Numbered from the stretch's first letter, positions 1 to 6,589 are shown. The stretch is DNA of 10,447 bases from SAR202 cluster bacterium (GCA_009392775.1 VFFT01000061.1:1-10447); one strand, 5' to 3'. Notes: a model not told the origin generated them from the sequence alone. Numbers and translations: made by a program.

Positions 1-1512
1 CTTCATTTGGGGTTTGACTACGCCGGCGAGCACAAAATGGGTCCTTTATCTATAGCCATGTTCTTGGTTAAACAGAATAATGGTTTGGCGGTCCAAGCAT
101 CTTTAAGCGTAGCCAGAGCAAAAACCATAGAAGGCCAATATAAAAATACTGGTATGGTCACGATCGGACCTTCACTACACGGGAAAAGCACATTGACTAT
201 TATGATAGAACTCGCCAATAGTGCTCTTGGAGAACTCCTGAATCTCCAGCCCGATTCATCGGAGGGAGTATACCCGATGAACGACGATATTGTACTTCTC
301 CAACCCCTGTCAGAGCCCATTGAAACAACCAGAGGAGAGAACCGCATTAGGATATCTCACGGAATCGATGGAACAGAGAACAATTTTTATGCAGTGCCAT
401 TTGGACTGACGCGTGAGGACGATCCTATAACTTATGACGTAGTACGAGGCACTATAGAATCCCCTAATCCTCAAGAGACCCTAGAAAACGTTCCCATACA
501 TACATCCGATCGTACTCCCAATTATTTGGAAAATCCCGTGAGAAACATGCGGATGATCTTGTCCAGATCACGCTTACTAGCTCGTAAAGGCACAGATAAG
601 CTTCTTAGTTCTATGACCCAAGGCAACGTGTCTGACTCAGTTCACGTTCCTATGGACCACACAGACCAAGTTTTCTTTCAAGCAGTAATGCGGCAAAACA
701 CCATCATCCCACCTCTCAGAAAGCTGAATCTGGATCAATATATTCGAGTATTGATGTATGGTGAAGCGGTCCAAATGGGAGCAGCCATTGGGGCTATTGG
801 ACAACCGTATGTCGAATACTTTTCAGATCCTTTCATAATCGGGCTGGAAGATGAGAACGCCAACCTAATGTACTACATACTCCAACAGATGGAACGTGGC
901 GGATTACCGCATAGCTATTATGTTTTTAACACTGGTGGAGTAGGGGCGGACTCAAACGAGCAAGCCACTGGAGATAAGTACAAGAAAATTCCCAGGGAAC
1001 TCACTTTAATGCTTCAGGAGGCTGTCCTAAGAGAAGCAGTTAAGTTCCAATATGATGCCTCTTTAGGGTCTGAGGTAGCAGTAGCAATCGTAAATGAATC
1101 TGGTAATGAGATCATGGATCTTCGGAAAGACTGGCTACCAATAAACATATACGGAGAATCTGATTACACTGAGAGAGTAACTCAACTTCGCAGAAGGCGT
1201 TACTACGGCTTGGATTCCTCGGATAAAGCCGGCATATTAAGATATACCAAAGTTACAGATACACTTATGGACTTGAGTGATATACCAGAGCCACAAAACG
1301 AACGGGAACTAGCGTGGCTGTTATCCTTCTCCTGGAACGTTGACGAGGCATACAACTCGCTAAAAGAACTTTCAGAGCACCTATCTGAAGGGTATAAACC
1401 TATCCCACATTTGCTAAGAGAACTACGTAGCAAGTATGAGTCTGGCCTACAATCAGGATTAGAAATATCTAGCACGGGCCAAACAACCCTATCACAGCTC
1501 GGCCTTATATAG
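1..1512 (+). CDS. ATP-type phosphoenolpyruvate carboxykinase-like protein, 5'-truncated by window edge
   Basis: Family role: PEPCK (ATP) interconverts oxaloacetate plus ATP with PEP, CO2 and ADP in the cytoplasm. The frame is open to base 1, so the first in-frame TTG (base 7) is probably internal; the family is usually 520-600 aa with the P-loop near residue 250, whereas here it is near residue 54. Numbering from TTG: Walker-A GPSLHGKST (54-62), paired acidic residues NDD (92-94) where the family has its metal-binding Asp pair, LENV (159-162), a Pro-Asn-Tyr...Asn-Pro-Val-Arg stretch (171-179) resembling the substrate-Arg region, the PPLRKLNLDQY segment (235-245) and NTGGVG (308-313). The classic HGW.DDGVFN and GLSGTGKT signatures are altered, so it is a divergent member; decarboxylating function is inferred, not certain. 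The stop TAG is 23 nt before the next gene, so the two are likely co-transcribed. Confidence 0.7.
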   Translation, partial: LHLGFDYAGEHKMGPLSIAMFLVKQNNGLAVQASLSVARAKTIEGQYKNTGMVTIGPSLHGKSTLTIMIELANSALGELLNLQPDSSEGVYPMNDDIVLLQPLSEPIETTRGENRIRISHGIDGTENNFYAVPFGLTREDDPITYDVVRGTIESPNPQETLENVPIHTSDRTPNYLENPVRNMRMILSRSRLLARKGTDKLLSSMTQGNVSDSVHVPMDHTDQVFFQAVMRQNTIIPPLRKLNLDQYIRVLMYGEAVQMGAAIGAIGQPYVEYFSDPFIIGLEDENANLMYYILQQMERGGLPHSYYVFNTGGVGADSNEQATGDKYKKIPRELTLMLQEAVLREAVKFQYDASLGSEVAVAIVNESGNEIMDLRKDWLPINIYGESDYTERVTQLRRRRYYGLDSSDKAGILRYTKVTDTLMDLSDIPEPQNERELAWLLSFSWNVDEAYNSLKELSEHLSEGYKPIPHLLRELRSKYESGLQSGLEISSTGQTTLSQLGLI

Positions 1513-1535
1513 TGATCTGCTAATAGGAATACGTT

Positions 1536-2426
1536 ATGACAGAGAGATTTACAGGCGTGCACTGGATGCTAGCGACCCCATTTAACGACGATGAAACTAT
1601 AGATCTAGCTTCTATAGAAAATCTTCTGGAAGAAGCTCGATCTAGTGGTTGTGAGGGCGTAGTTGCCCTCGGAGTCACAGGAGAGGCTGCACGAATGACC
1701 GACCAGGAACGGACCGCGGTAGCCAAAAAGGTTATAGATAGCGCAAATGGCATGCCTGTCACCCTAGGTGCCACAGCCCCCGGCACTAAATCCACTATCG
1801 ACTATTGCGTACAAGCACAAGAGATAGGAGCTGCGGCAGTGATGGTTTCGGCCCCAAGTATGGGGAAACCAAACCTCGACTCTTTATTAACTCATTATGA
1901 GAGGATCGCCGAGGCAATAAATATACCGATTGTTGTTCAAGATTATCCGCAAACTTCTGGGGTACACATGCCTCCAGCCTTTTTTGGCCGCGTGGTTGAT
2001 ACTATCCCTCAAGCAAATTATCTGAAACTTGAGGATCCTCCTACTCCAACGAAAATAACAGCGATTAAAGATATAATAGGCGACAAAATGTCTATTTTTG
2101 GCGGACTGGGAGGTGTGTTTTTACTGGACGAATTACGTAGGGGATCATCCGGAGCAATGACCGGCTTTGCATACCCTGAAGTTCTAGTATCCATCTGTAA
2201 TTATATGTATGCTGGAGACATATCGTCTGCTGAATCCATATTCCGGAAACATTTGCCAGCGTTTTTGTTCGAATTCCAGGAAGGAATAGGGGTAGCCATA
2301 AGAAAACAATCACTGTTCGAACGAGGTCTGATCAAATCACCAAGAGTGCGTCACCCAGGCCCTCAGATAACTAGCGCTACAAAAACCGAATTAATAGAAC
2401 TGCTAACCAGTGTTGGTCTCAGATAA
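1536..2426 (+). CDS. DHDPS/N-acetylneuraminate-lyase family aldolase (DapA-like)
   Basis: A 296-aa class I aldolase-fold protein, the usual length for the dihydrodipicolinate synthase/NAL family. These cytoplasmic TIM-barrel enzymes form a Schiff base with a keto-acid, often pyruvate. Visible motifs: GVTGEA (46-51) in place of the usual GTTGE phosphate/carboxylate loop, the catalytic-type Tyr in QDYP (Y137), the Schiff-base Lys in YLKLEDP (K164), and GGLGG (189-193). AGGA at 1525-1528, 7 nt from the ATG, supports this start. True DapA normally has the pyruvate-binding TT pair; here the second-position Thr is Val-Thr, and a lysine-pathway role is not supported by the neighbours. With the PEPCK-like gene just upstream, a catabolic keto-acid lyase acting on an unknown substrate is more likely. 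The gene ends facing the convergent transporter gene 43 nt away. Confidence 0.85.
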   Translation: MTERFTGVHWMLATPFNDDETIDLASIENLLEEARSSGCEGVVALGVTGEAARMTDQERTAVAKKVIDSANGMPVTLGATAPGTKSTIDYCVQAQEIGAAAVMVSAPSMGKPNLDSLLTHYERIAEAINIPIVVQDYPQTSGVHMPPAFFGRVVDTIPQANYLKLEDPPTPTKITAIKDIIGDKMSIFGGLGGVFLLDELRRGSSGAMTGFAYPEVLVSICNYMYAGDISSAESIFRKHLPAFLFEFQEGIGVAIRKQSLFERGLIKSPRVRHPGPQITSATKTELIELLTSVGLR

Positions 2427-2469
2427 ACACCCCAATCAATTCTTTGCGATCTAATTGCTCTAAGCCAAG

Positions 2470-3714
2470 CTACTTTGATGGACGTTTCGCTGAAAGTCCC
2501 ATTAAAACTGTGATTCCGCCGAGAACGGCAAATCCGTAGAATGCTGACATGTACGTTCCTGTAACATCAAAAACATAACCGGACAACACTGCGCCAATCG
2601 CTTGCCCACCGGCCAACATAGACTCGGTAACTCCTCTTATTGCACCCAGAGAACTTCGACCGAAGTAATCAGCATATGCCACTGGTGGTACCACGAGCAT
2701 ACCGGCAACTCCGACTCCGAATAGCCCTGCATATACCAAGGCCTCTATATTTGTGTCGGCTTGAGGGAACAATCCTATAGACACTGCTATAACCAATGCC
2801 ACTGCAGCAAAAGCAAATCTGACTGGAACTTTTTCCGATAACCATCCCCAAGCTAAAGTCCCAACCCCAGCCATAACCCCACTACCGCTAACCGCCAGTG
2901 CCGATATCTTCAGGCTTAGGCCTTGATCAATGAAATACGCGCCTTGATGCATATTAGTACCAGACTGAATCAAATACAGGAATCCAGTACCTATAGCTAA
3001 TAACCACAACGACTTGGTTCCAATAGCCTCTTTAACGTTCCACCTCGGCTCTTCACTATTTACCTGGGCGACTGCATCATCCGATTGATGAGCAGTATCG
3101 CCATCTGGGAGCAAACCCAAATCCTCAGGGCTTTGGCGAATGAATATTAATACTGGCAATAGAGCAAACACCCAAACCATGGCGCCTAATAAGATCCATG
3201 CCTGTTGCCACCCTCTAGACTGAATAAAAATAAATGCAACATAGGGAAATACCGCCATGCCCACAGCATGGCAGAAAAACAAAATACCATTTGCCCTCCC
3301 CCTCATCTTTACGAACCATCTCGATACAACCACCGACGCACCTATTGGAATAGGACCAGTAAAAAGCAATCTTCCTAATCCAAACGCTGCATAGAACGCT
3401 ACCAATAAGGTTGCCCATGACAGGGAAATAGTAGTTATACCCAATAAAAACACACCCACAAGTAAAACCCATCTAACACCGAACTTATCGCACGCCCACC
3501 CAGTCACAGGTGCACCTACGATCGAGAGAAGCCCTCCTAAACTTGCAGCCCCGGCTATCTCTGTTCTAGACCAACCTAGATCAGCTTCCATTGGATATAC
3601 AAACACTGCAATGGTTAAACTTCCTGCAGCATTCCTGACGAACATAGACAAACCAGCAGAAAGTACTATTACCCAACCATAATAAAATGGCAGACGTTTA
3701 CTTAATCGGTTCAA
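2470..3714 (-). CDS. MFS transporter, oxalate/formate antiporter or monocarboxylate type
   Basis: A 414-aa inner-membrane protein with about 12 hydrophobic helices in two halves of six, split by a hydrophilic loop around residues 195-225. The N-terminal FYYGWVIV motif (10-17), the motif-A-like GWACDKFGVRW between helices 2 and 3, and the matching GWLSEKVPVR in the second half are typical of the OFA/monocarboxylate branch of the major facilitator superfamily, which moves small organic acids. The start is TTG at 3714-3712: its first two bases overlap the last two of the upstream TGA (shared TTGA), a GGAAGG sequence lies about 9 nt upstream, and no ATG occurs until codon 24, already inside helix 1. 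Translation is therefore probably coupled to the small membrane protein. Substrate unknown; a carboxylate for the adjacent lyase/PEPCK pair is an inference from location. Confidence 0.88.
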   Translation of the reverse strand: MNRLSKRLPFYYGWVIVLSAGLSMFVRNAAGSLTIAVFVYPMEADLGWSRTEIAGAASLGGLLSIVGAPVTGWACDKFGVRWVLLVGVFLLGITTISLSWATLLVAFYAAFGLGRLLFTGPIPIGASVVVSRWFVKMRGRANGILFFCHAVGMAVFPYVAFIFIQSRGWQQAWILLGAMVWVFALLPVLIFIRQSPEDLGLLPDGDTAHQSDDAVAQVNSEEPRWNVKEAIGTKSLWLLAIGTGFLYLIQSGTNMHQGAYFIDQGLSLKISALAVSGSGVMAGVGTLAWGWLSEKVPVRFAFAAVALVIAVSIGLFPQADTNIEALVYAGLFGVGVAGMLVVPPVAYADYFGRSSLGAIRGVTESMLAGGQAIGAVLSGYVFDVTGTYMSAFYGFAVLGGITVLMGLSAKRPSK

Positions 3715-4091
3715 TCTGCGGGACCTTCCGAAGTATCTACTTCATTTTTTTCACTCTTCAGAGCAGCGTACATTGCCCCTAAGGCGCTCATACTGCCGGA
3801 ATATAGGGTCAGTATGGCCACCATTATCCATACGAAGGCAACTTTATTTGGACCAATATCAAGTACTGCAATTAGCGCAAGTGCGATCATGATGAAAACC
3901 GCGAGGCTAAACACCCCTATCCAAGCCCCATATTTGAGCCCTCTGATAGATGGAGAATCAGTTCTATCTTTAGCAAATGAAATACCCACATAACCGGCAA
4001 TAAATGGGCTGATTGGCCATGTAAAATGTACAACCGGAATCAGAAGATATCCCACAATTATACCCAGCCCGACTAGAACCCCTATACCCAT
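3711..4091 (-). CDS. Small four-helix membrane protein, function unknown
   Basis: A 126-aa protein I do not recognise. Hydrophobic stretches at about residues 1-18, 21-40, 55-79 and 84-110 suggest four membrane helices, with a basic/polar loop at 41-54 (AKDRTDSPSIRG) and a charged, acidic C-terminal tail (SEKNEVDTSEGPAD). The start ATG is preceded by GAGG about 7 nt upstream. It overlaps the MFS gene by 4 nt (TTGA), so the two are co-expressed. A role as accessory subunit or stabiliser of the transporter is possible, but the sequence does not show it. It resembles no classical DctQ/TctB small subunit closely enough to name. Confidence 0.75.
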   Translation of the reverse strand: MGIGVLVGLGIIVGYLLIPVVHFTWPISPFIAGYVGISFAKDRTDSPSIRGLKYGAWIGVFSLAVFIMIALALIAVLDIGPNKVAFVWIMVAILTLYSGSMSALGAMYAALKSEKNEVDTSEGPAD

Positions 4092-4248
4092 TAGCTTCCC
4101 TCGTCATGTATTTAAACTAGCTAAAATGTACTCCGTTTATGTACTTATAATGTTCTCGGTATAACCACAGCATGAAAAAAAGCGCGAGAGTAAGTATACT
4201 TGATTCTTAATAATATTAAGAGCCCTAATTCACATACGGAAACAGGAC
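4092..4248. promoter_or_regulatory. Divergent intergenic region with short repeats and palindromes
   Basis: This spacer separates the leftward membrane-protein/MFS unit from the rightward HAD gene and must hold both promoters. It contains a direct repeat ATGTACT at 4126-4132 and 4139-4145 (13-nt period), a consensus -10 TATAAT at 4146-4151 on the + strand without a convincing -35, a 10-bp perfect palindrome AAGTATACTT (4192-4201), and a 6-bp inverted repeat CTTAAT-AAT-ATTAAG (4206-4220) just before the HAD gene. No binding protein can be assigned. Confidence 0.4.
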
Positions 4249-4953
4249 ATGACTGACATACACAAAGAGCCCATAAACACACTAACGTTTGATATATTTG
4301 GAACAGTTCTTGACTTATCAGGTAGTCTGATACCTCCTACTCACGAATTTTTATCGTCACACAAGTCAAATGTATCAGCACAAATATTTTGGCAAGACTG
4401 GAGGTCTCGTCAGCGTATCGAACAGTATCAAGACAATATTCTCATGCTGGGGCATTCTGGATACCAATACACCTGCCGCCGTGCATTCATATACTGTTTA
4501 AACCTCCATAAAATTCCATTTGAGGAATCTGAAGTAGATCAATTCATGTCTGCATACAGGGACCTGAAACCCTATCCTGATGCTATTGACGGGCTAAAAG
4601 CGCTCTCAGAAAGGTATGAACTAGTAGCTTTATCCAACGGAGAATTAAACTTCCTAGAACATTTAGTGGAAAACAATATCAAAATCCCATTCAAGGCAAT
4701 ATTTTCCGTCGAAAGTGTAGGACAATTCAAACCGAGTCCGGGTATATATCGGTACGCTGCGCAATCACTGCACAAATCACCCGAGGAGATAATGATGGTA
4801 GCCGCGCACGCATTCGATATCCTTGGAGCACAAAGTTGCGGGTACCGCGGTGCATACGTAAACAGATATGACCTTCCTACAGAATATTCACTCTACCAGC
4901 CAGATATAGTGGTCAAAGATTTCCTAGCATTATCAGAGATATTATTATCTTGA
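4249..4953 (+). CDS. HAD superfamily hydrolase, haloacid dehalogenase type II-like
   Basis: A 234-aa cytoplasmic protein of the length and motif order of (S)-2-haloacid dehalogenases. Motif I TFDIFGTVLD gives the nucleophile D15 and T19; W51-R52 matches the WR pair holding the substrate-binding Arg; motif II is SNG (S129, N130); motif III Lys is K161 in FKPSPGIY, with Y167 following; motif IV MVAAHAFDILGA supplies D190. Known L-2-haloacid dehalogenases carry Ser and Asn upstream of that last Asp; here they are Ala and His (AAHAFD), a variant seen in the broader type II group, so dehalogenation is plausible but a phosphatase or another ester substrate cannot be excluded. AGGA lies very close (1 nt) to the ATG, so ribosome binding may be weak or use the GGA at 4238-4240. 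No terminator is seen after it. Confidence 0.82.
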   Translation: MTDIHKEPINTLTFDIFGTVLDLSGSLIPPTHEFLSSHKSNVSAQIFWQDWRSRQRIEQYQDNILMLGHSGYQYTCRRAFIYCLNLHKIPFEESEVDQFMSAYRDLKPYPDAIDGLKALSERYELVALSNGELNFLEHLVENNIKIPFKAIFSVESVGQFKPSPGIYRYAAQSLHKSPEEIMMVAAHAFDILGAQSCGYRGAYVNRYDLPTEYSLYQPDIVVKDFLALSEILLS

Positions 4954-4980
4954 CTCGAGGCGCCAAGACGGCTTAATTAA

Positions 4981-5010
4981 TTGGTAACTGACAATATCAG
5001 GTGTTATACT
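4981..5010 (+). promoter_or_regulatory. Promoter with candidate operator for the Rrf2 gene
   Basis: TTGGTA (4981-4986) and TATACT (5005-5010) are spaced by 18 nt. Between them is the imperfect palindrome CTGACAATATCAG (4988-5000; 4-bp perfect arms CTGA/TCAG). A dyad between -35 and -10 just upstream of a regulator gene suits autorepression; that is an inference. Confidence 0.45.
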
Positions 5011-5042
5011 TCTGTTATAAAGCGACCCTAGGAGAGCTAACT

Positions 5043-5474
5043 ATGCGGATACCTATGAAGGTCGATTATGGCGTGAGAGCACTCATGGAGCTTGCCAGTC
5101 AATACGGGCAGGGCCAAGTGCAAACCGCAGATATAGCAGTAAAACAAGGGATACCTGAATCATATCTAGAGCAACTGATGGCTGCCCTCAGTAAAGAGGG
5201 ACTAGTTGTGAGTCGACGAGGACCGAAAGGTGGCCACTCTCTAAGCATGCCCCCCTCTGAGATCACATTGAGTATGGTAATGGATACACTCGAGCCCAAC
5301 AGTTCTCCACTTGATTGCATCACGTCTCCAGAAGACTGTATGTTTTCCGTAAGCTGCGCTCAACAAGAGATATGGAAATCAGTAGAACAATCCATACACA
5401 ACGTGTTAAGCAGCATTACTTTAGAAAATTTAACCCAAAGGCAAAACTACTTAACTGAAACTGGCATTGCCTGA
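5043..5474 (+). CDS. Rrf2/IscR-family transcriptional regulator with a three-cysteine motif
   Basis: A 143-aa DNA-binding regulator. The opening MRIPMKVDYGVRALMELA matches the Rrf2 N-terminus; the winged helix follows with a recognition-helix region ESYLEQLMAALSKEGLV (39-55) and the wing SRRGPKGGHSL (57-67). Cysteines at 92, 99 and 105 (C-x6-C-x5-C) fall where IscR holds its [2Fe-2S] ligands (Cys92/98/104), which suggests an Fe-S or redox sensor, unlike CymR which lacks this set. The ATG at 5043 is chosen over the GTG at 5001 because AGGAGAG (5030-5036) sits 6 nt upstream and family homology begins there. It lies directly upstream of the MoeB/CysM genes in the same direction, so control of sulfur or Fe-S metabolism and of its own promoter is likely. 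No terminator is evident after it. Confidence 0.88.
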   Translation: MRIPMKVDYGVRALMELASQYGQGQVQTADIAVKQGIPESYLEQLMAALSKEGLVVSRRGPKGGHSLSMPPSEITLSMVMDTLEPNSSPLDCITSPEDCMFSVSCAQQEIWKSVEQSIHNVLSSITLENLTQRQNYLTETGIA

Positions 5475-5532
5475 TTCGTCACCACACATATAACCCTCTA
5501 TCCCAAACCCATTTAAAAAGAATATACTGATC

Positions 5533-5561
5533 TTGACAAGGAATCTTACCCCGGATAGACT
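5533..5561 (+). promoter_or_regulatory. Strong sigma70-type promoter for the cysteine operon leader
   Basis: TTGACA (5533-5538, perfect consensus) and TAGACT (5556-5561) are separated by exactly 17 nt. The expected start site is near A5568, giving only about 4 nt before the leader-peptide ATG at 5572. The -35 box is embedded in the small palindrome CTTGACAAG (5532-5540), which could also be a regulator contact. Confidence 0.75.
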
Positions 5562-5571
5562 CGAAGTAAAG

Positions 5572-5625
5572 ATGAACGTAAAAACATCACATTATAAACA
5601 CTGTTGTAACTGTCCCCGCAAATAG
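5572..5625 (+). CDS. Cysteine-rich leader peptide (MNVKTSHYKHCCNCPRK)
   Basis: A 17-codon ORF, ATG at 5572 and TAG at 5623-5625, containing TGT TGT AAC TGT (5602-5613) for Cys-Cys-Asn-Cys. It begins about 4 nt after the predicted start site of the promoter at 5533-5561, so it would be translated from a nearly leaderless mRNA; there is no Shine-Dalgarno sequence, only an AAG-rich stretch. Its cysteine codons abut the 5' arm of a hairpin and its stop codon shares G5625 with the 3' arm, the placement expected of a sensor ORF in transcription attenuation. The genes downstream make cysteine. Polycysteine leaderless ORFs with this role are known in mycobacteria. The peptide itself probably has no other function, although an HxCCxC metal-binding role cannot be excluded. 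Too short for routine gene callers. Confidence 0.7.
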   Translation: MNVKTSHYKHCCNCPRK

Positions 5626-5659
5626 GGACAGGTTAATACAAACCAAGATACAAGCCTGT

Positions 5660-5700
5660 GCCCGCCCGGATTAATATCCACATAGGAGCGCGGGCTTTTT
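5660..5700 (+). terminator. Intrinsic terminator of the attenuator
   Basis: A 6-bp all-GC stem, GCCCGC with GCGGGC, closes a 24-nt loop that can fold internally (GGAT-TAAT-ATCC at 5668-5679, or TCC-ACATA-GGA at 5677-5687). It is followed immediately by TTTTT (5696-5700). It sits 52 nt before the moeB start rather than after a gene, which supports a regulatory role. Confidence 0.72.
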
Positions 5701-5737
5701 ACTTGTATAGAGTATAACAATTCGACTTAATATGACT

Positions 5738-5743
5738 GGAGGT
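5738..5743 (+). promoter_or_regulatory. Shine-Dalgarno sequence that decides the moeB start
   Basis: GGAGGT, 9 nt before the ATG at 5753, is a near-ideal ribosome binding site. It lies downstream of the alternative in-frame ATG at 5732, so the shorter product is the real one. Confidence 0.8.
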
Positions 5744-5752
5744 AACCTGGAG

Positions 5753-6589
5753 ATGACACAGCAATCCAAACCCCTTACTCCCGACCAAGTAAAGCGCTAT
5801 AGCCGCCACATAATAATGAACGACGTCGGCAGTAGTGGCCAGCGCAAGCTGATGGGATCCAAGGCATTAATCATTGGGGCCGGAGGTTTAGGTTCCCCTG
5901 CAGCTGTATATTTATCCCTAGCAGGTGTAGGCACTGTCGGCATGGTAGATTTTGACGTTGTGGAACTCTCAAATCTGCAAAGACAAATCCTCCACCATAC
6001 CCCAGATGTTGGAAGACCTAAGTTAGAGTCGGGGAAAGACAATCTGTTGGCTTACAATCCCGATGTAAACGTCGTGCTACACGAAGTAAGACTAGAGTCC
6101 GACAATGCCATAGACATTATTAATCAGTACGATCTCGTGATTAACGGAGCCGACAACTTCGCCACCAGGTATCTTGTGAACGACGCCTGTTACCTTTTAA
6201 ATAAACCGCTAGTAGATGGCAGCATACTGATCTTTGATGGCCAAGCAACTGTGTTTGTCCCAGGTGAAGGCTGTTACAGATGCCTGTTCCCATCACCCCC
6301 CCCACCAGGGATGGTCCCGAACTGTGCTGAAGCAGGGGTATTGGGAGCCCTTACAGGACTTGTAGGGAGCATACAAGCGACCGAAGCTTTAAAATATTTC
6401 TTAGGTATTGGAGAAAGCTTAATATCCAGATTGCTTTTGGTAGACGCTCTATCCATGACCTTCAGAGAAGTCAAACTAAAACGCAATCCACAGTGTCCTC
6501 TTTGCGGAGACAATCCTACGGTAACGGAACTGATTGATTACGAAATATTCTGCGGACTGGGAAGCCCTGAGGAGATGGGAGTCGTTTAA
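5753..6589 (+). CDS. moeB: MoeB/ThiF/MoeZ-family sulfur-carrier adenylyltransferase
   Basis: A 278-aa E1-like enzyme that adenylates the C-terminal Gly-Gly of a small ubiquitin-like sulfur carrier in the cytoplasm, allowing thiocarboxylation. Landmarks: LTPDQVKRYSRHIIM opening (8-22), nucleotide-binding GAGGLG (42-47), SNLQRQIL (73-80) with the catalytic-type Arg, DNF.TRYLVND (134-144), CYRC (174-177) and CPLC (248-251) zinc ligands, and C191 in VPNCAEAGVLG where the family has its conserved cysteine. It ends shortly after NPTVTELIDYEIFCG, exactly where MoeZ proteins would continue into a rhodanese domain; that domain is absent. The start at 5753 is set by GGAGGT. It follows the cysteine attenuator and precedes cysM by 56 nt, so its likely partner is a CysO-like carrier for cysteine synthesis, although molybdopterin or thiamine carriers are possible. 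Confidence 0.9.
   Translation: MTQQSKPLTPDQVKRYSRHIIMNDVGSSGQRKLMGSKALIIGAGGLGSPAAVYLSLAGVGTVGMVDFDVVELSNLQRQILHHTPDVGRPKLESGKDNLLAYNPDVNVVLHEVRLESDNAIDIINQYDLVINGADNFATRYLVNDACYLLNKPLVDGSILIFDGQATVFVPGEGCYRCLFPSPPPPGMVPNCAEAGVLGALTGLVGSIQATEALKYFLGIGESLISRLLLVDALSMTFREVKLKRNPQCPLCGDNPTVTELIDYEIFCGLGSPEEMGVV

Larger units (their letters stand above)
5568..5700 (+). promoter_or_regulatory. Candidate cysteine-codon transcription attenuator (leader RNA)
   Basis: Three mutually exclusive stems can be drawn. Stem 1:2 is CTGTCCC (5610-5616) with GGGACAG (5625-5631), 7 bp, 8-nt loop. Stem 2:3 (antiterminator) pairs 5625-5634 with 5653-5663, ten pairs with G5660 bulged and one U-G. Stem 3:4 (terminator) is GCCCGC (5660-5665) with GCGGGC (5690-5695), followed by T5. 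A ribosome stalled at the cysteine codons would cover the 5' arm of stem 1:2 and free 5625-5634 for the antiterminator; one reaching the stop at 5623-5625 would mask it and let the terminator form. The pairings are read from the sequence; the mechanism is inferred by analogy with his/trp-type attenuation and mycobacterial cysteine attenuators. Confidence 0.7.

Noticed and set aside
2427..2469. Terminator between the convergent lyase and MFS genes
   Set aside because: Only a weak AT-rich pairing (CAATT with AATTG, 11-nt loop) is found, with no GC stem or T tract.
5732..5752. Seven-codon N-terminal extension of MoeB from the ATG at 5732
   Set aside because: GGAGGT lies inside this stretch at an ideal distance from the ATG at 5753, and family homology begins after that ATG.
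5568..5752. T-box, SAM, TPP, Moco or cobalamin riboswitch, or 6S/SRP RNA
   Set aside because: None of the conserved core sequences (T-box AGGGTGG-ACCGCG, the S-box core, TPP CTGAGA, cobalamin box) is present, and the 5' and 3' ends do not pair as in 6S or SRP RNA. The Cys-codon attenuator explains the structure better.
6295..6303. Run of cytosines in moeB as a possible frameshift or phase-variable tract
   Set aside because: The frame is intact through it and encodes the conserved Pro-Pro-Pro-Pro-Gly-Met of the family, so it is ordinary coding sequence.
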